Assembly: GCA_034440575.1 (NCBI GenBank)
Contig: JAOTOL010001138.1
Coordinates: 1-64,000 of the forward strand
Origin: Imbricaverruca yamaguchii
Lineage: Eukaryota > Arthropoda > Thecostraca > Neoverrucidae
Reading direction: 5' to 3'
DNA: 64,000 nucleotides
Notes under the pieces: generated by a model
Told to the model about the DNA's origin: nothing
The model's input: the letters and a program-made list of their open reading frames with translations, nothing else
Database searches by the model: none
Made by a program: the position numbers and the translations under genes
Shown here: positions 34,437 to 45,807 of the stretch, piece after piece
Layout of the letters: each line of letters opens with the position of its first letter
How positions within the stretch are numbered: the first letter of the stretch is position 1

Positions 34437-37400
34437 GCAATTTGGATGGCGTTAGACGCGTACCAGAAGAAAAAGGGTGTGCGCTCACCAATCACATGAC
34501 ACCACAAAGCCCATATTTTTTTCCAAGTAAAATAATGCAAACATGTCAGTGAGATCCACTCAAGCCATTTGAACTTGCCACCAGCTACCGAGCCACTTTT
34601 GCAAAAGCAATGTGCTCTCTGTTGTGATGTACGTGGTGGATTGCCAGACTTTTCGGCTGCAGTCGGGCTCTCCACCTCATCTGCACACCTCAGCCCCCAC
34701 CATCCCCCGGCTAACTGGTAACTCGTGGGTTTCTCACACTGGTCCACACAGGACAGGGTTAGCAAAAGGCACGAGGTGCGTCAAACCGTGACCAGCGAAC
34801 CAGCACACCATTACCCCGGCCACTGAGCACGCGACAGGAGCATTGTCTTCCCTGCCCCGTCCCCAACGGCAGGTATTCATGGGCACGCCGCTGCTGATCG
34901 GCAAAACGCCGTCGCGTCCATTCCTACCGCGCTCAAGGTGTGACAGAGGTATCCCGTCGGCGCCTGAGGCGAAACGCGGTACGGCCCGACACCGAGGGCC
35001 TATGAAGTGCACGGGAAGACCAGGACCCCTAGACCGCGACAGACCCAAATCCGTAGAACCTAGACCAGTCGGTCTCAACGTATTCCCGTGACGACACAAG
35101 ACGAGATTCTGGCGATTCGCCGGTGTGCAGAGGTTTGAATCAGTTGGAAAATATTATAACTATCGATATAGGCAACTATCGATCTACTATCACATTTGTC
35201 CAGGCTCATGGTTCAGCGTGGACTTGCGCCAGTACTTCGTGCCCCATGAACGAAATCAGTGTACTTTTCCCCGTACATGACTTCATCGCATGCGAGTTTG
35301 TGTGACGTTTGCGTCTGCTGTCCGTCCCGTTACTCACTCCGGGGGCGTGACACAGACACTGACGTCACCGGCCATACTGAGCGTCGACCAATGAACGGAA
35401 ACGCGCAGGGACTGCCGTTGGTCCCCTCCCCTGAACCCGTCCGAAGCACGGCTGAAGGTCCTGTTCAAGATAACTAGAAACAACAGGTACTCCAAAGTTC
35501 GCTGTTCTAGTATAGTTAGTTTAAACTAGCCAAAACCTACGCGAAGTGACGTCATATACCAGAAACGCTTTTGTATTCCAGAATACTTGCTTAATTATAT
35601 TCTAGTTTTGGACTATACCGATAAATCTACTAAATATGGTACTTTCATTTTAGCACTATTATGGCGCTTTTCCCACGATTAGTTTCCCCGCTGGTTGTAA
35701 AGCATATCAGTCATTCATTGAAGCTTGAATGTTCTATCTTATTATGCTTGCGTACCGGTGGCTTTGAACCGAAAGGCACAATCCCCAGGATAAATTTATC
35801 CATGGCCTGGTTGATATTGAGAACACACACCTCAGACAATTTATGGGAATTAAGGCCTTATACCCACAATGTCAACTTGGTCGGCATGTCATAGATGCAA
35901 TTTGGTGATTAATGTTAGCATGTGCGTTGGTCCCCTGCCAGTTATCATATTGTTCCTGTGTGCTATATGTAATCATGCCATACTGCGCCATTCACCAACT
36001 TGTGCACAATTTGTTAATTGCTTGCCCATTGCTGGGCTGGGCAGTAGTGGTAGTAGGGTAAGGTAAGATGGAATTTCCAAACACTTAATGCACGCACCAA
36101 ATTGCTCTACTGCTGCTTGTGTATGGCCAAACCAGTAATTATGCTGTTTACTGAATTTCAAAAAATGAACAGGGTATCTATATTCGCATGGTTCTTTCTA
36201 TCAGAGTCATCTAACCACTCACATAGATATACTTTAAAACATATAATTGTTTTGTAGTGTTGTGCCATATGCTGAACATGAAAGTCGTTGTGCAGGATTA
36301 CTTCACTGTAGCTGTTGTGGTACCAATTATTAGTAGCCACTAAAAATACTGGTGTAATTGCAAAAAATATCAGACCTTAAAATAAATTTTAATGGTAAAT
36401 CTGTACTTTTTAGTTAATATTTGAATTCTTGACATGCCTTTCAAATGCAAAGTTGATTGATGTGGTTAAAATGTGACCACTCTCACCTGTACTGTGTGAG
36501 ATATGATTTAAGGGTTCATTATTACAGTTTTGAGCGTTTACAAGTGACGTTTTGTGCATTTTTACCTAGGCAAAGCTAAAATGAGGTTGGAATAAGTTAG
36601 GCATTTCTTGAACCTCATCAATTTTCGGATGAAATTGCTGATGAATGTGATTAAAAAAAAATTCTGGCTGAAAAGAGGCCGGGCTGGAGCTGTGTGAGGT
36701 TTTTACAATTACACCTGCAGAAGAAGATTTGCATTTTAATTCAGGTGGTATTTCAAGAAAAGTTGTAAATGCATGTTTCTGAATATCATTATGATGATAT
36801 GACCATTATATTCCAGTACAAATGCATGTTTTTTTCGGTTGGTAAGTGAAGTAATGCGAAATTTGTTGCTTTGAGTGGGGTAATTATAAATGAAGGATAA
36901 TGTTAAATGTAAGAACAGTGCATCCAAACCAATGTCATCCCTTGAATATCTTTGATATCATATATGCAACAATGCTGGTTGAGTTAGCACCACAATCCTT
37001 CCTTTGTCCAAACCTAGCCCACCTACTTTTTCAGGAAAAACATTGTGTTGTTTCTATTCTATCCTCCAAATTCCAAAAACCTTGGTATTTATATATAAGA
37101 AGCCCCAATGAAGACAATTGTTTAGACAAATGTATGGACTGGACTTCTTGAAGCTTAGTAGCAGCTTCTTCCCGGTATCCTAAAAATAATTTTCCATAAA
37201 TTGTGTTCAATGAAGAACAAGGCTACTTCGGAGTAGTGAAAGATGAGAAGAAGACAGAATAGGCAGTCATGCACGAAATGCTAAAACCAGGTTTAATTAT
37301 ACCAAAAAATGAATACATATATTTGTATATGGCTATTTTTAACATTTTCATCATGATATTCCAGCAGAATAACGGTCAGCCCTTTCTACATGGGGTAATG

Positions 37401-37968
37401 ATAACAGATTCAGCCTAGGATGCAAAATGTATGCTTCGATTAACTGAGTTTCCATGTCACTAGGTGAATTAATATACGGTGCATAATTGATACGAGTGTG
37501 TAATTAAGGTACAATGGATCTACCATTTCCTTCGTGAATCACGTTCAACATCCAGCATACAATATCAGTAGGTTTTAGATGACTGAACATGAGCAAGTTT
37601 TAGGGAGTCCAACATCAGTTGGTTAGGTTATATTCAGTTAGGATATTTTTGTAATTTGACATCAGTGTTCTTTGTTAGCCACAAAAAAACCAATTTCCCC
37701 ACACTTTCCATATTTCTATGGCGTGGGAGAGCATGTACTGCCGTTGTCAAAATTAGTGTGTTTTCCTAGTGTTTGAAAAATCTTAGTTGAACGATATTAA
37801 TTTTTTGTGAAATTACTTTTTTCTAGATATCAGCACATGAACTTGAACTGCTGATTTGCTGAGTTTTCATTCCCCATAGAAATGAATATCAGCTTCCTTC
37901 AAATCACATCAGATAATTATGTGAATTGAAGAAATGTTAAATGTTGAGCGTGGAGGTGGGGGAGGGGA
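34437..37968. other. long unremarkable region
   Basis: GC-rich without clear exons at 34600-35100, then AT-rich to 37.9 kb. TGACGTCA occurs at 35360-35367 and 35547-35554. Scattered GTTAGGTTA-like words. A frame at 34734-35099 (minus) and its plus-strand shadow have no domain. No tandem array, LINE or RNA gene is seen. Confidence 0.4.
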
Positions 37969-38256
37969 ATGATGTGTGGCCGGGGCCACGGCCAGAAGGA
38001 AACCAAAGGACCGATCGCTGGGAGCCTATCTGCGTATGCCGAAGATGAACCACGAGAAGCGCCCTGGACTCGCCTCCTGAGGCTTAGCGGCCTGACGGTT
38101 TCCACCGAGGAATTCTTCCAAACATTCAGAGAGACGGTTGCAGCGTTCTGTGTTCATCATGTCCAAGAACCCAACACTCTTAGCAGAGATCCAAAGGTCA
38201 TTGAAAGTTTCCGCCAGGTGTTGGAATCCAGATTCAATTCCGCAGATAAAATATAA
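37969..38256 (+). CDS. hypothetical 95-codon frame
   Basis: From ATG 37969 to TAA at 38254-38256. After a basic start the product reads AYAEDEPREAPWTRLLRLSG, then an FFQTFRETVAAFC segment and an IESFRQVLESRFNS segment, predicted to be amphipathic helices. Codon choice and composition look more protein-like than the flanks. No homologue is recognised; it could be a small gene, an exon or a processed fragment. Confidence 0.25.
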   Translation: MMCGRGHGQKETKGPIAGSLSAYAEDEPREAPWTRLLRLSGLTVSTEEFFQTFRETVAAFCVHHVQEPNTLSRDPKVIESFRQVLESRFNSADKI

Positions 38257-38842
38257 TTAAGTGCTTTGCGAGGATCCGGACATTTATTCGTCTCGGGCTG
38301 GTGAACAAGGCGAACGCCGGAAAGCCGAGCAGTTTGCTCAGTGACTGCGAAGTGTGGGCCGCACTTGGGCGACACTTCACATTCAGATCAGTGTTTGAAT
38401 CCTTCATTGTTTCGGCGTTTAGGTGCATCACATGCCGTTGATCATATAGCTGCATGTCAGGACTTTCTACACAAATATTACACGAGACTAAACGTACGTG
38501 TTGCAGTTGCACCGAGTCTATGGAGCCCGAGCCCAAGAACTGAATGTGCCTGTGTTTGTGAAGTCGGTAGAGCGTAACCTGTAGGTTTACGCGTACTCAT
38601 CGTCCCACTACGGTGCTCACGAGTAGTCTGTGTAGGTATGCATGTCGAGTTGTTCTCAGCCACAGATGTCACGATGAGGATGTTCCATTTATTCTTGCCA
38701 GTTCGTCCGATTTTATAAGGTGCCAGATATGTACGTACTGTAATGTTAGGTATTGTAATGTATTGACGTAATGTAATCTCATTAAGCAACGTGACTTATC
38801 TGCACCTGCTACCGATAACCTCTTATGACACGCGTTTCGTGG
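38257..38842. other. spacer before the SINE
   Basis: Nothing specific seen. Confidence 0.35.
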
Positions 38843-39000
38843 AGCCGCGGTAGCTTAATCGGTAGGGTGTTGGGCTCTTGACCGCAAGATAATGTGTTCG
38901 AGTTCCGCAACCAGCGGAATTACCGAGTCCACCCGCGACCAATCGGTTTGAGAAGTTGGCGACGCTATATGACCTAGCAGTTAAGTGCGTCATAAAAGAA
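38843..39000 (+). repeat. tRNA-derived SINE, copy 2
   Basis: A box GCGGTAGCTTAATCGGTAGGG, B box GTGTTCGAGTTCC, then the family body: ACCCGCGACCAATCGG, GGCGACGCTATATGACCTAGC, AGTTAAGTGCGTCATAAAAG. It aligns with 20047-20205 along its length, apart from an insertion of about 14 bp (TTTGAGAAGTTGGC). An intact cloverleaf is not formed, so this is not a functional tRNA gene. Confidence 0.78.
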
Positions 39001-40460
39001 CTCAAGGTTCTTTTTCTGCTTCATGTGTTTGCTTCCCCCAATATATGTCTTGCGTTGTGCTTCCTCGATATATCGTTTTAATACTCTCACTGTTGGGTGC
39101 CGGAATATATGTATTCATGTGCGCAAAATGACGAACGCAGTCGATGCGCCCAAAATGCACATTCACCTCCACCACAGAGTACACAGCCGAGAAACAATCG
39201 GCAGTGGGAGAGAGGGCCTTCATCAATCTTGGCAGTCTCGTCTTCCCCTGATGTATGCTCCTCGTATTAAAGTCTGATTGATAAACAACTTGTGTTGCCT
39301 TATTTATGTCGTGCTGTACTGCAAAGTGCGTGATATTTTAGGTTACACGACGCGAATAAGGAAATAATATTTTAGAATTAAAATATTTCCTTAAGTTAAA
39401 AATAGAACACATTTAAATAAAAAAAATGTATAGTATTACGTGGTAATTTTCCATTCCACCCACAAATTAAGATGTCATTAAAGTTGCTTCCCAGCTGGTC
39501 TGGCATTGAAATTGCTGTTGCCACTGCATTATTGCCTGCATGACAGAAGTTTGATTCACATGGCGTCAGCGACGCAGCCAATTCATTTCGACTGAAGATG
39601 CCGAATAACGGTGTAAGAATATGGGGAAAGCCACGGTGGGGAATGAACGGGGATGCTTCCCCAATCTTGCAAAGTTCCGCATTAAGTCTTTGTCAATGCA
39701 TGCTAATCGAACCGAAGTCCTCATGCGGGCATCTAAAATCCGTCTTAGCACTTACGGGTTCTACAATGTCGTTGCCGAATCTAAATCGAGCCTTCATGGT
39801 ACGAAAAACGTGACTTTTTGTTTTGCTCCGGCACCCCAGAAAGTTCAGGATTGTCACCGAAATATTTTAGCCAACGTCTGCTCCTGTCAATGCAATGCTT
39901 GTCGCAGTCCTGGTGACCTGTGTTCGCTGTGTATCGTAAGAGGCGTGGAGACGAGCTTAGAACTGGTATCGCTCTGACTCCAGTGCGGGTGCAGTCATTT
40001 GACTGTTCGGCAGCATGCACAATTGTTGGTTGTGTCACCTTGATAATCATGTACTGTTATTAGATCACTTCGAGGAACAGGGACTAATGTCGGTCGGCGT
40101 GTACTAGTGGGAGGGGAAAAGGCAACCGTTAGTTTTTAGCTCAACATTTGCGATGCATTGCCGTAGTGCCACAAATGATTAAATTCATGGGGTCCTGTCT
40201 CCTGTCCCACCCCCGATGGTCCGCCGCCCGAGTCAGGAAGGGACTGTGGGCATGGACACTGCCATAAGCGGTGACGTGTTCCGTACTTCCTACTGATCCC
40301 TGGCTGATTAGAAGAAGTGCCCAACCATCAATTTAAGGTGGCCGAACCCCAGCCTTGCAGAATATCTGCGTATTTCCCTTCTAATTATGAAAAAGGCCGT
40401 CCAATGTGAACAATGACTTAATTAACTGTCGCTTATTAGAAGGACTTCCCACGACGCGCA
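39001..40460. other. unassigned
   Basis: Unique sequence. Frames of up to 118 codons (39621-39977) show no domain. Confidence 0.35.
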
Positions 40461-40548
40461 CAAAAAGTTGCCGGCCTCCAGCCTCGAGCCGGCCACCTCA
40501 GAGCCGGCAAACTGACGCGCTACCAACTGCGCTACCCACACCGAGTCG
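40461..40548 (-). repeat. tRNA-like sequence or SINE head, minus strand
   Basis: The reverse complement contains GTGGGTAGCGCAGTTGGTAGCGCGTCAG, a good tRNA D-arm and A box. GGCCGGCTCGAGGCTGG follows at the B-box position but departs from GGTTCGANTCC. Probably a tRNA pseudogene or retroposed head. Confidence 0.5.
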
Positions 40549-40942
40549 CTCGGCCCGCTTAAGTTAAATAGTGTCGATGGATATGGCATGGGTCTAAATA
40601 ACACCATTTTACACAATAACTAACACGTTCATGTGAAAGCTTACCATGATTATCGAAATACCATGACACAAGCTTTCAGGTGACGTACAATTTATACCAC
40701 TCACGTATACTTGTTATTCAGGAACGTACGCGGAAAAGTACCATGTCTTGCTGTCGTGATAACCTGCTGAACCCAAATCAGCGCCCAGATGACGTTCCCG
40801 GCTGCCGATGAACATTGACAGGGGCCGGTCTTGCTAACCTCCGCCAGTCCCAGTGCGCTGCTCGGCCGTGCCATGTTTCCTGGAAGACCCCGGAGCGCGC
40901 CGTCGAAATGACGGGCGTAGTCGTGAGCCGGCACCCGCAGAA
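40549..40942. other. spacer
   Basis: No supported feature. Confidence 0.3.
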
Positions 40943-40995
40943 TTGGCCGACCTGTCACACCTCCACTGTCCCGCGAGGCATGTCAGGTCGGCCAA
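40943..40995. repeat. 12-bp hairpin with bulged extension
   Basis: TTGGCCGACCTG (40943-40954) pairs perfectly with CAGGTCGGCCAA (40984-40995). An inner CCTC/GAGG pair extends the stem. Confidence 0.8.
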
Positions 40996-40999
40996 GACC

Positions 41000-41115
41000 G
41001 TCGCGGCTGACATCGTCTCAGTGTTGGATTTTCACTTCTGAGTTTTGGACTGGGAGTGCATAATTATTGGGTTCGGTCAAATATCGGAGTGTATGACCTC
41101 GACAAGCCATACACT
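41000..41115 (-). repeat. family R3, inverted partial copy
   Basis: The reverse complement contains ATACACTCCGATATTTGACC and GCACTCCCAGTCC, and AACTCAGAAGTGAAAATCCAACACTGAG, in the order seen at 10225-10280. Confidence 0.7.
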
Positions 41116-42344
41116 AGTGTATCAATTTGTATAAATAGATGAGTGCATAAATTTGCCGATGTAATAGTGAATAAATAACAGCTAAGTCATATACCATGAT
41201 TTTTTTCCATGCGTTAAAAGAGTACACGTTTCCCTCGGATTGTAGTGAGTAGTTTGTTTTACAGAGGCTCTTTGCTCCCAAGTCACATGTTTTCACGAGG
41301 AAGATAGAGGGAGAAGACCTGGCATAATTATCTGCATAAATTAAAAGCGACAATCAAATATAATTATCACATCAGTTTTAATAACGAAATATGTTTTACT
41401 ACGGACGCTGCTGAAGTAAGTAGAATTAAACTTACGAACATTAGCAAATTGCAATATGCTTTCTAATTTACGTGGAGACTGCACTCAGCTCCACGGTATC
41501 TGGTAGCCGACGAATGACTGTCAGATGACAAATTGCAACGATGGCTAAATTAGTGAAGGATCGTTAGGCGTCAGACGCAATGTTAATGCGGCCATCAGGG
41601 GGACCCCAGTAAAGAAAGAAAACAGATAGGTTCCTGGTGTCATTCAAGAACTCTGAAACATGCGCACGCGACAAGCGCACCCGGATGCTTATTAGTGTGC
41701 GCGCGAAAAATATAGTTACAATTTATGAGACTGTCTCCATAAAATATTATGCGAATTACATGTATAAAAGCTAGTTTGCCTTCAGACGTCAATTCCATTG
41801 CCATTTACAGTGATATATTACGCTTATTGTTACTTTGCACATTGCATTTTGGAACTTTCCACCATAGACAGCCGGACGCTGGCGGCGATGCTGGCGGGGA
41901 TTCTGGCGGCCCCCCGGCCCGTCCCCGACCGCCCGCCACAATTCATAAATGGTGGGGCGCAAACCAAATGTTAACGGGCCTCAACGCCAAAGTAACGGGT
42001 AGATTTTCATGTTTAAAACACTAGGCGATTTACCTGGCATGAGTTGTGCCGTTAGTACAGTGGAGGCCGACAGGTTTGCTCCATATTGTCTAAGAATATT
42101 GCGCTTATGGGCGTTGAGTGGAAAGAATGCATCTACAACCGTGACTTTCTCATATACAATTTTGGCGTGACAGAGCCGATGCTGCTTAGTATTGTTGAAG
42201 GGTGGAACTTTACGTTACGTTTTTGTCATGCCACCCCTCGGCGGCCCTCTGGATCCACTGGGCAGCAACTGTCGGCGCTTGACGTGCATCGTGCCATGCC
42301 AGAACCTCAATCATTCCGGACAGCTTCATTTTAAAAGGTAAAAA
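41116..42344. other. unassigned AT-rich
   Basis: Nothing supported apart from a GC-rich GGCGGCGATGCTGGCGGGGA repeat-like word at about 41880. Confidence 0.35.
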
Positions 42345-43150
42345 ATGACGGGGTTGGATATCCATAAAAGTAGTCGAGTATGGCATCCGAAGGCAGATTA
42401 TTCTATGGCGGTTTCTTTGAGGCCATTGGAAATTAATTCGCTAATGTAGAACATCTGGTATACAAATAAAAGTAATGCAATGTGATAATTTGAGACAGAA
42501 ACCGCGGAATTGAGTGGAAAAATGACCGGGTTCAATATATATAAAAGTAGTCGAGTATGGCATCAGAAGGTCGCTGATTTTATGCCAGTTTATTTGAGAC
42601 CATTGGAAATTAATTCGCGTATATAGAACATCCGATGTTCAATTTGAAGGAGTAGAATGTGATAATTCCAGACACAAATCTTGAATTGAGTGCAAAAATG
42701 ACAGGGTTGGCTATCTATAAAAGTAGTTGAGCATGGCATCAAAAGACAGCTGATTTTATCCCGGTTTATTTGAGACAATTGGCTATCAATTCGGTAATGT
42801 AGAACATCTGATATATAATTTAATGTAGTACGATATAATAATTTCGAACACAAATTCTGGAGTTGAGTGCACATGTGACAGGGTTAAACCTTCATGGAAG
42901 TTATTCAAGATTATATAAAAATGTACCACGCTCGATTTTAGTTTCGTTAAGAACATTGGGAATTGTCAGCGCATGACACAGAAGATGTATCACGCGCTTT
43001 TATCACAAGATATTGGGTGTCCAATTGCTTTCATTTCACTTTAATGGCAAAGTGACAAGGTGAAATGATTTGATAATAAAATGAACTACGCATCATAATA
43101 GAGATTGTTTCAATGTTGTTCAAATTTGACCATTGGGAATCACCTGCACC
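42345..43150. repeat. diverged 177-bp satellite, about 4.6 monomers
   Basis: The anchor RTGACNGGGTT (ATGACGGGGTT, ATGACCGGGTT, ATGACAGGGTT, GTGACAGGGTT, GTGACAAGGT) occurs at 42345, 42522, 42698, 42875 and 43052, spacings of 177, 176, 177 and 177. Monomers share ATAAAAGTAGTCGAGTATGGCATC, TTTGAGACCATTGGAAATTA, GTAGAACATCTG and GAATTGAGTG blocks. The first three are readily alignable; the fourth and fifth are strongly diverged but keep the register. Confidence 0.9.
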
Positions 43151-43273
43151 TTCTCTAGAAACTAGAATATAGGATTAATCAGACCCAACCCACTCTGGTG
43201 GTGCTCTTTCACAAACCCACCACCAGAGACACCACCGGTAAAATGTTCGCTCATGACGCCTAACGTGCAGTTC

Positions 43274-44306
43274 TAAGCCAACTTCCTGAGCAACAGTAGA
43301 GAAAATAATAGGAAAAATATGCTTGATCTATATGAACCAAGTTTATACATTCATACCTGATACGCCCAACATGCTCACACAGCATAACTAATAAATATTC
43401 ACAACACATCCCACTAGTAGGACGCTCGTGCACCGACTAATTTGTTACTTGCCGTCTATCGGGATATGGGTTTCGCAATATAAAATGGCTTAAGGAAAAT
43501 CATGCAAAACAATCTGTCTCAAATCTTTTTATTCCCACCACCATGTAACAACTTTTTTCTTTAAAAAAGGCCGAGAAAATTGTTTGAAATAAATTTAGGT
43601 AATATTTAATATTCTCCGATGTACGTTTTCAGTTCATGTTTGAAATGTTCTTGTTTAAGCTAGGAATGACTTGGAAGGATCAAAAGCGACTAGACAAGGA
43701 GCGAATTTCCGATGTAAAACCGGCAATTGACATGAGAGGCAGTGCACAATTCCAACCTACTATCCATATGCAGGGAGGCACTCTCACTCAAGGATCACCA
43801 CTCGAACGCTTCCGCAGTGTTCGCCTGGAGTAGCACTTGCTGATTAAGCCACAAATGTCTTAATTTGTTATCCCAGCACCACTCGACTCAAAAACAAAAA
43901 CACCTTTTTTATTGTAGGTTATAAGCCAACTTCCTGAGGAATGGTAAGGAACAAAGGTATACTTAATCGATGCCAATCAATTTTATAAATCCGTACCTGA
44001 TACTCCTGACATGTTCATACAGCACAACTAATAAATATTCACAACATACCCCATGAGCAAGACGCTGGTGCACCGACTGGTTTGCTGCTTGCCCTTTATT
44101 GTGATATGTGTTTCGGAATATAAAATGGTTTAAGGAAAATTATGCCAAAACAATTCGTCTAAAATCCTTTCATTCTCACCACTAGTAAACAATTTGTGTG
44201 AATGAAAAAGTTGAGAAAATTGATTCAAACCAATTCCTATTACTACTAAATGTGATTTGATGACTTGTTTAGTTCATGTCTGCGATGTTTAGTTGAAGCA
44301 AGTAAT
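43274..44306. repeat. roughly 645-bp direct duplication
   Basis: 43274-43690 and about 43922-44306 align in direct orientation at an offset of about 642-648 bp: TAAGCCAACTTCCTGAG, CTAATAAATATTCACAACA, GTGCACCGACT, AATATAAAATGG and TTAAGGAAAAT occur in both in the same order. The second unit is cut off by the LINE ORF1 fragment at about 44307. The first unit includes a 65-codon frame (43636-43833) not conserved in the second. Confidence 0.85.
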
Positions 44307-45062
44307 GACTCCACTCAGGGGAGGCTCTAGCCCTAGGCAAAATTGCTGTTACAATGACTCTATTGGTACCTTTCAGGGTGGCCAGAAGGGTCCTGTACTC
44401 CCGCAGAAGCTCCTCACTCCTAGAAGCACCTATGTGATTTACCCCTACATGCACTATGGCTGTGCTGAACTGGTGATCACTGGTGACCTGTGCCACCACA
44501 GGTACCAGGTCCTTCACCTTGGCACCAGGCCTGGTGATGCACCTCCTGTCCCTCCTACCTTTACAAAATACCCGCTCTAAATGTCGCACACGAGAGTCTC
44601 CTAGGACCAGCACTGACTCCTTACTACTACTATCCTGGGGGCAGTCATCCAATGCCTGGAACATATTTGATGTTAATATGCCTGCCCGCTGGGCCGTTCG
44701 GCTACACTTCCTCCGGCTCCTGCCACCTGCCACTCACTGACCCTTTCCTTAGGTTCGCGTCTCCAAATCCTCCACCCCCTGACCTCATGCCACTTCCCCT
44801 CCTGTGACCTACCAGAACTATCCCCCCTCTGTTCACTGTTAACACTCCCCTCTCGAGAGATCCCAGCCACCTCCACAGCAGGGGAAGCCTCAGCTACCTG
44901 GTGGCCTGCGACCACCTGGGCATATGATGTCCCTGCTACGGAGTGACCCCTTGTTGCTTTATCTTGCCTACCCTGTGCAACAAGGGCAGCCTTGAGCTTG
45001 GAAAGCTCTGCCTTAAGGGTCCTAATCTCTTCTTCTAGTGCCTTCATCCTGGTCGAAACCAT
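44307..45062 (-). pseudogene. CR1 LINE ORF1: coiled coil plus SGNH-type domain, broken
   Basis: The N-terminus (MVSTRMKALEEEIRTLKAEL and on) is a predicted coiled coil, followed by a Ser/Gly-rich linker. The frame then stops (about 44673). The continuation in another frame (about 44733 downwards) contains VLVLGDSRVRHLE, the block I Ser motif of SGNH esterases, and a VHVGVNHIG block III, as in CR1 ORF1 proteins. In block III Asn-His stands where many members have Asn-Asp. One frameshift lies near 44690-44735, and the C-terminal Asp-His block is absent because the copy ends. Confidence 0.85.
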
Positions 45063-45667
45063 CCTAAACGCTGCAGCTTATGCCTAGATTTAGATTCAAA
45101 TTAACTCGCTAAACAACCGACAAAAAAGCCAACTATCATTCACTATAAATAGCTACATCCTATACTGTCAGTTAATTATCTGAGTACCTCAAGAAAAGCA
45201 GAAACTATTAAACAATGGCTTTTTTGTTTTTGTTTTTTTTTGTTATAAATTAAATAAAAAAAACAAAATGTCTAATCTAATTGTCTTCCACACAAGTAGA
45301 CAACTATATGAATATCCCTTTTGATATCACTTATGGCTAGACAGAAAAATGAACAGTCACACAGCACTTATGAATACCCCCGACTAATTAAACTATCTTA
45401 AACCTCAACACCAAACACACTATGCACACCAAAAAATAATTAAAGTATGTTAGGATAGTATGAATGTTGTCTAATGTACTTATGAAATCTACACACTTGT
45501 AATATCTCCTACTACAGAAATCGAAGCGTCGAGAACACGCCCAAAGCCACGAGGCCTTGCCTAACACGAAGATGGCGCACGAGAGGCAGCGTCGCTAGGT
45601 TAATATAGTATAGTTTGCGTGCTACGAAAATGCTTATCAGATAAAAACTAATGAAATATAATCACAG
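44307..45667 (-). mobile_element. CR1-type LINE fragment with 5' region and ORF1 (copy B)
   Basis: Read on the minus strand: about 600 bp of probable 5' UTR (45667 to 45063) including GTGCGCCATCTTCG, then ORF1, ending abruptly within ORF1. AAGTAAT occurs at 44300-44306 and 45668-45674 and may be a 7-bp target duplication, but flanking homology does not confirm it. Keeping the 5' end and losing the 3' end is the reverse of usual LINE truncation. Confidence 0.75.
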
Positions 45668-45681
45668 AAGTAATTGTTAAA

Positions 45682-45734
45682 CACCTATCCACAGCTTAGA
45701 CTAGAGTACTGCCCTGTTCTGCAACGACTTATCT
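45682..45734 (+). repeat. 53-bp dispersed segment shared with 13823-13875
   Basis: Differs from 13823-13875 at one base. Followed by short ATCTAAGTATCTAAGCTC-like repetition to about 45766. Confidence 0.8.
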
Positions 45735-45807
45735 AAGTATCTAAGCTCTATAAGTATCTAGGTATCTAAGCTCAAGGCTGCCCTTGTTGCACAGGGTAGG
45801 GAAGATA

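Noticed and set aside
38843..38920. Functional tRNA gene
   Set aside because: A and B boxes are present, but arms do not pair into a cloverleaf and the sequence continues into a body shared with another SINE copy.
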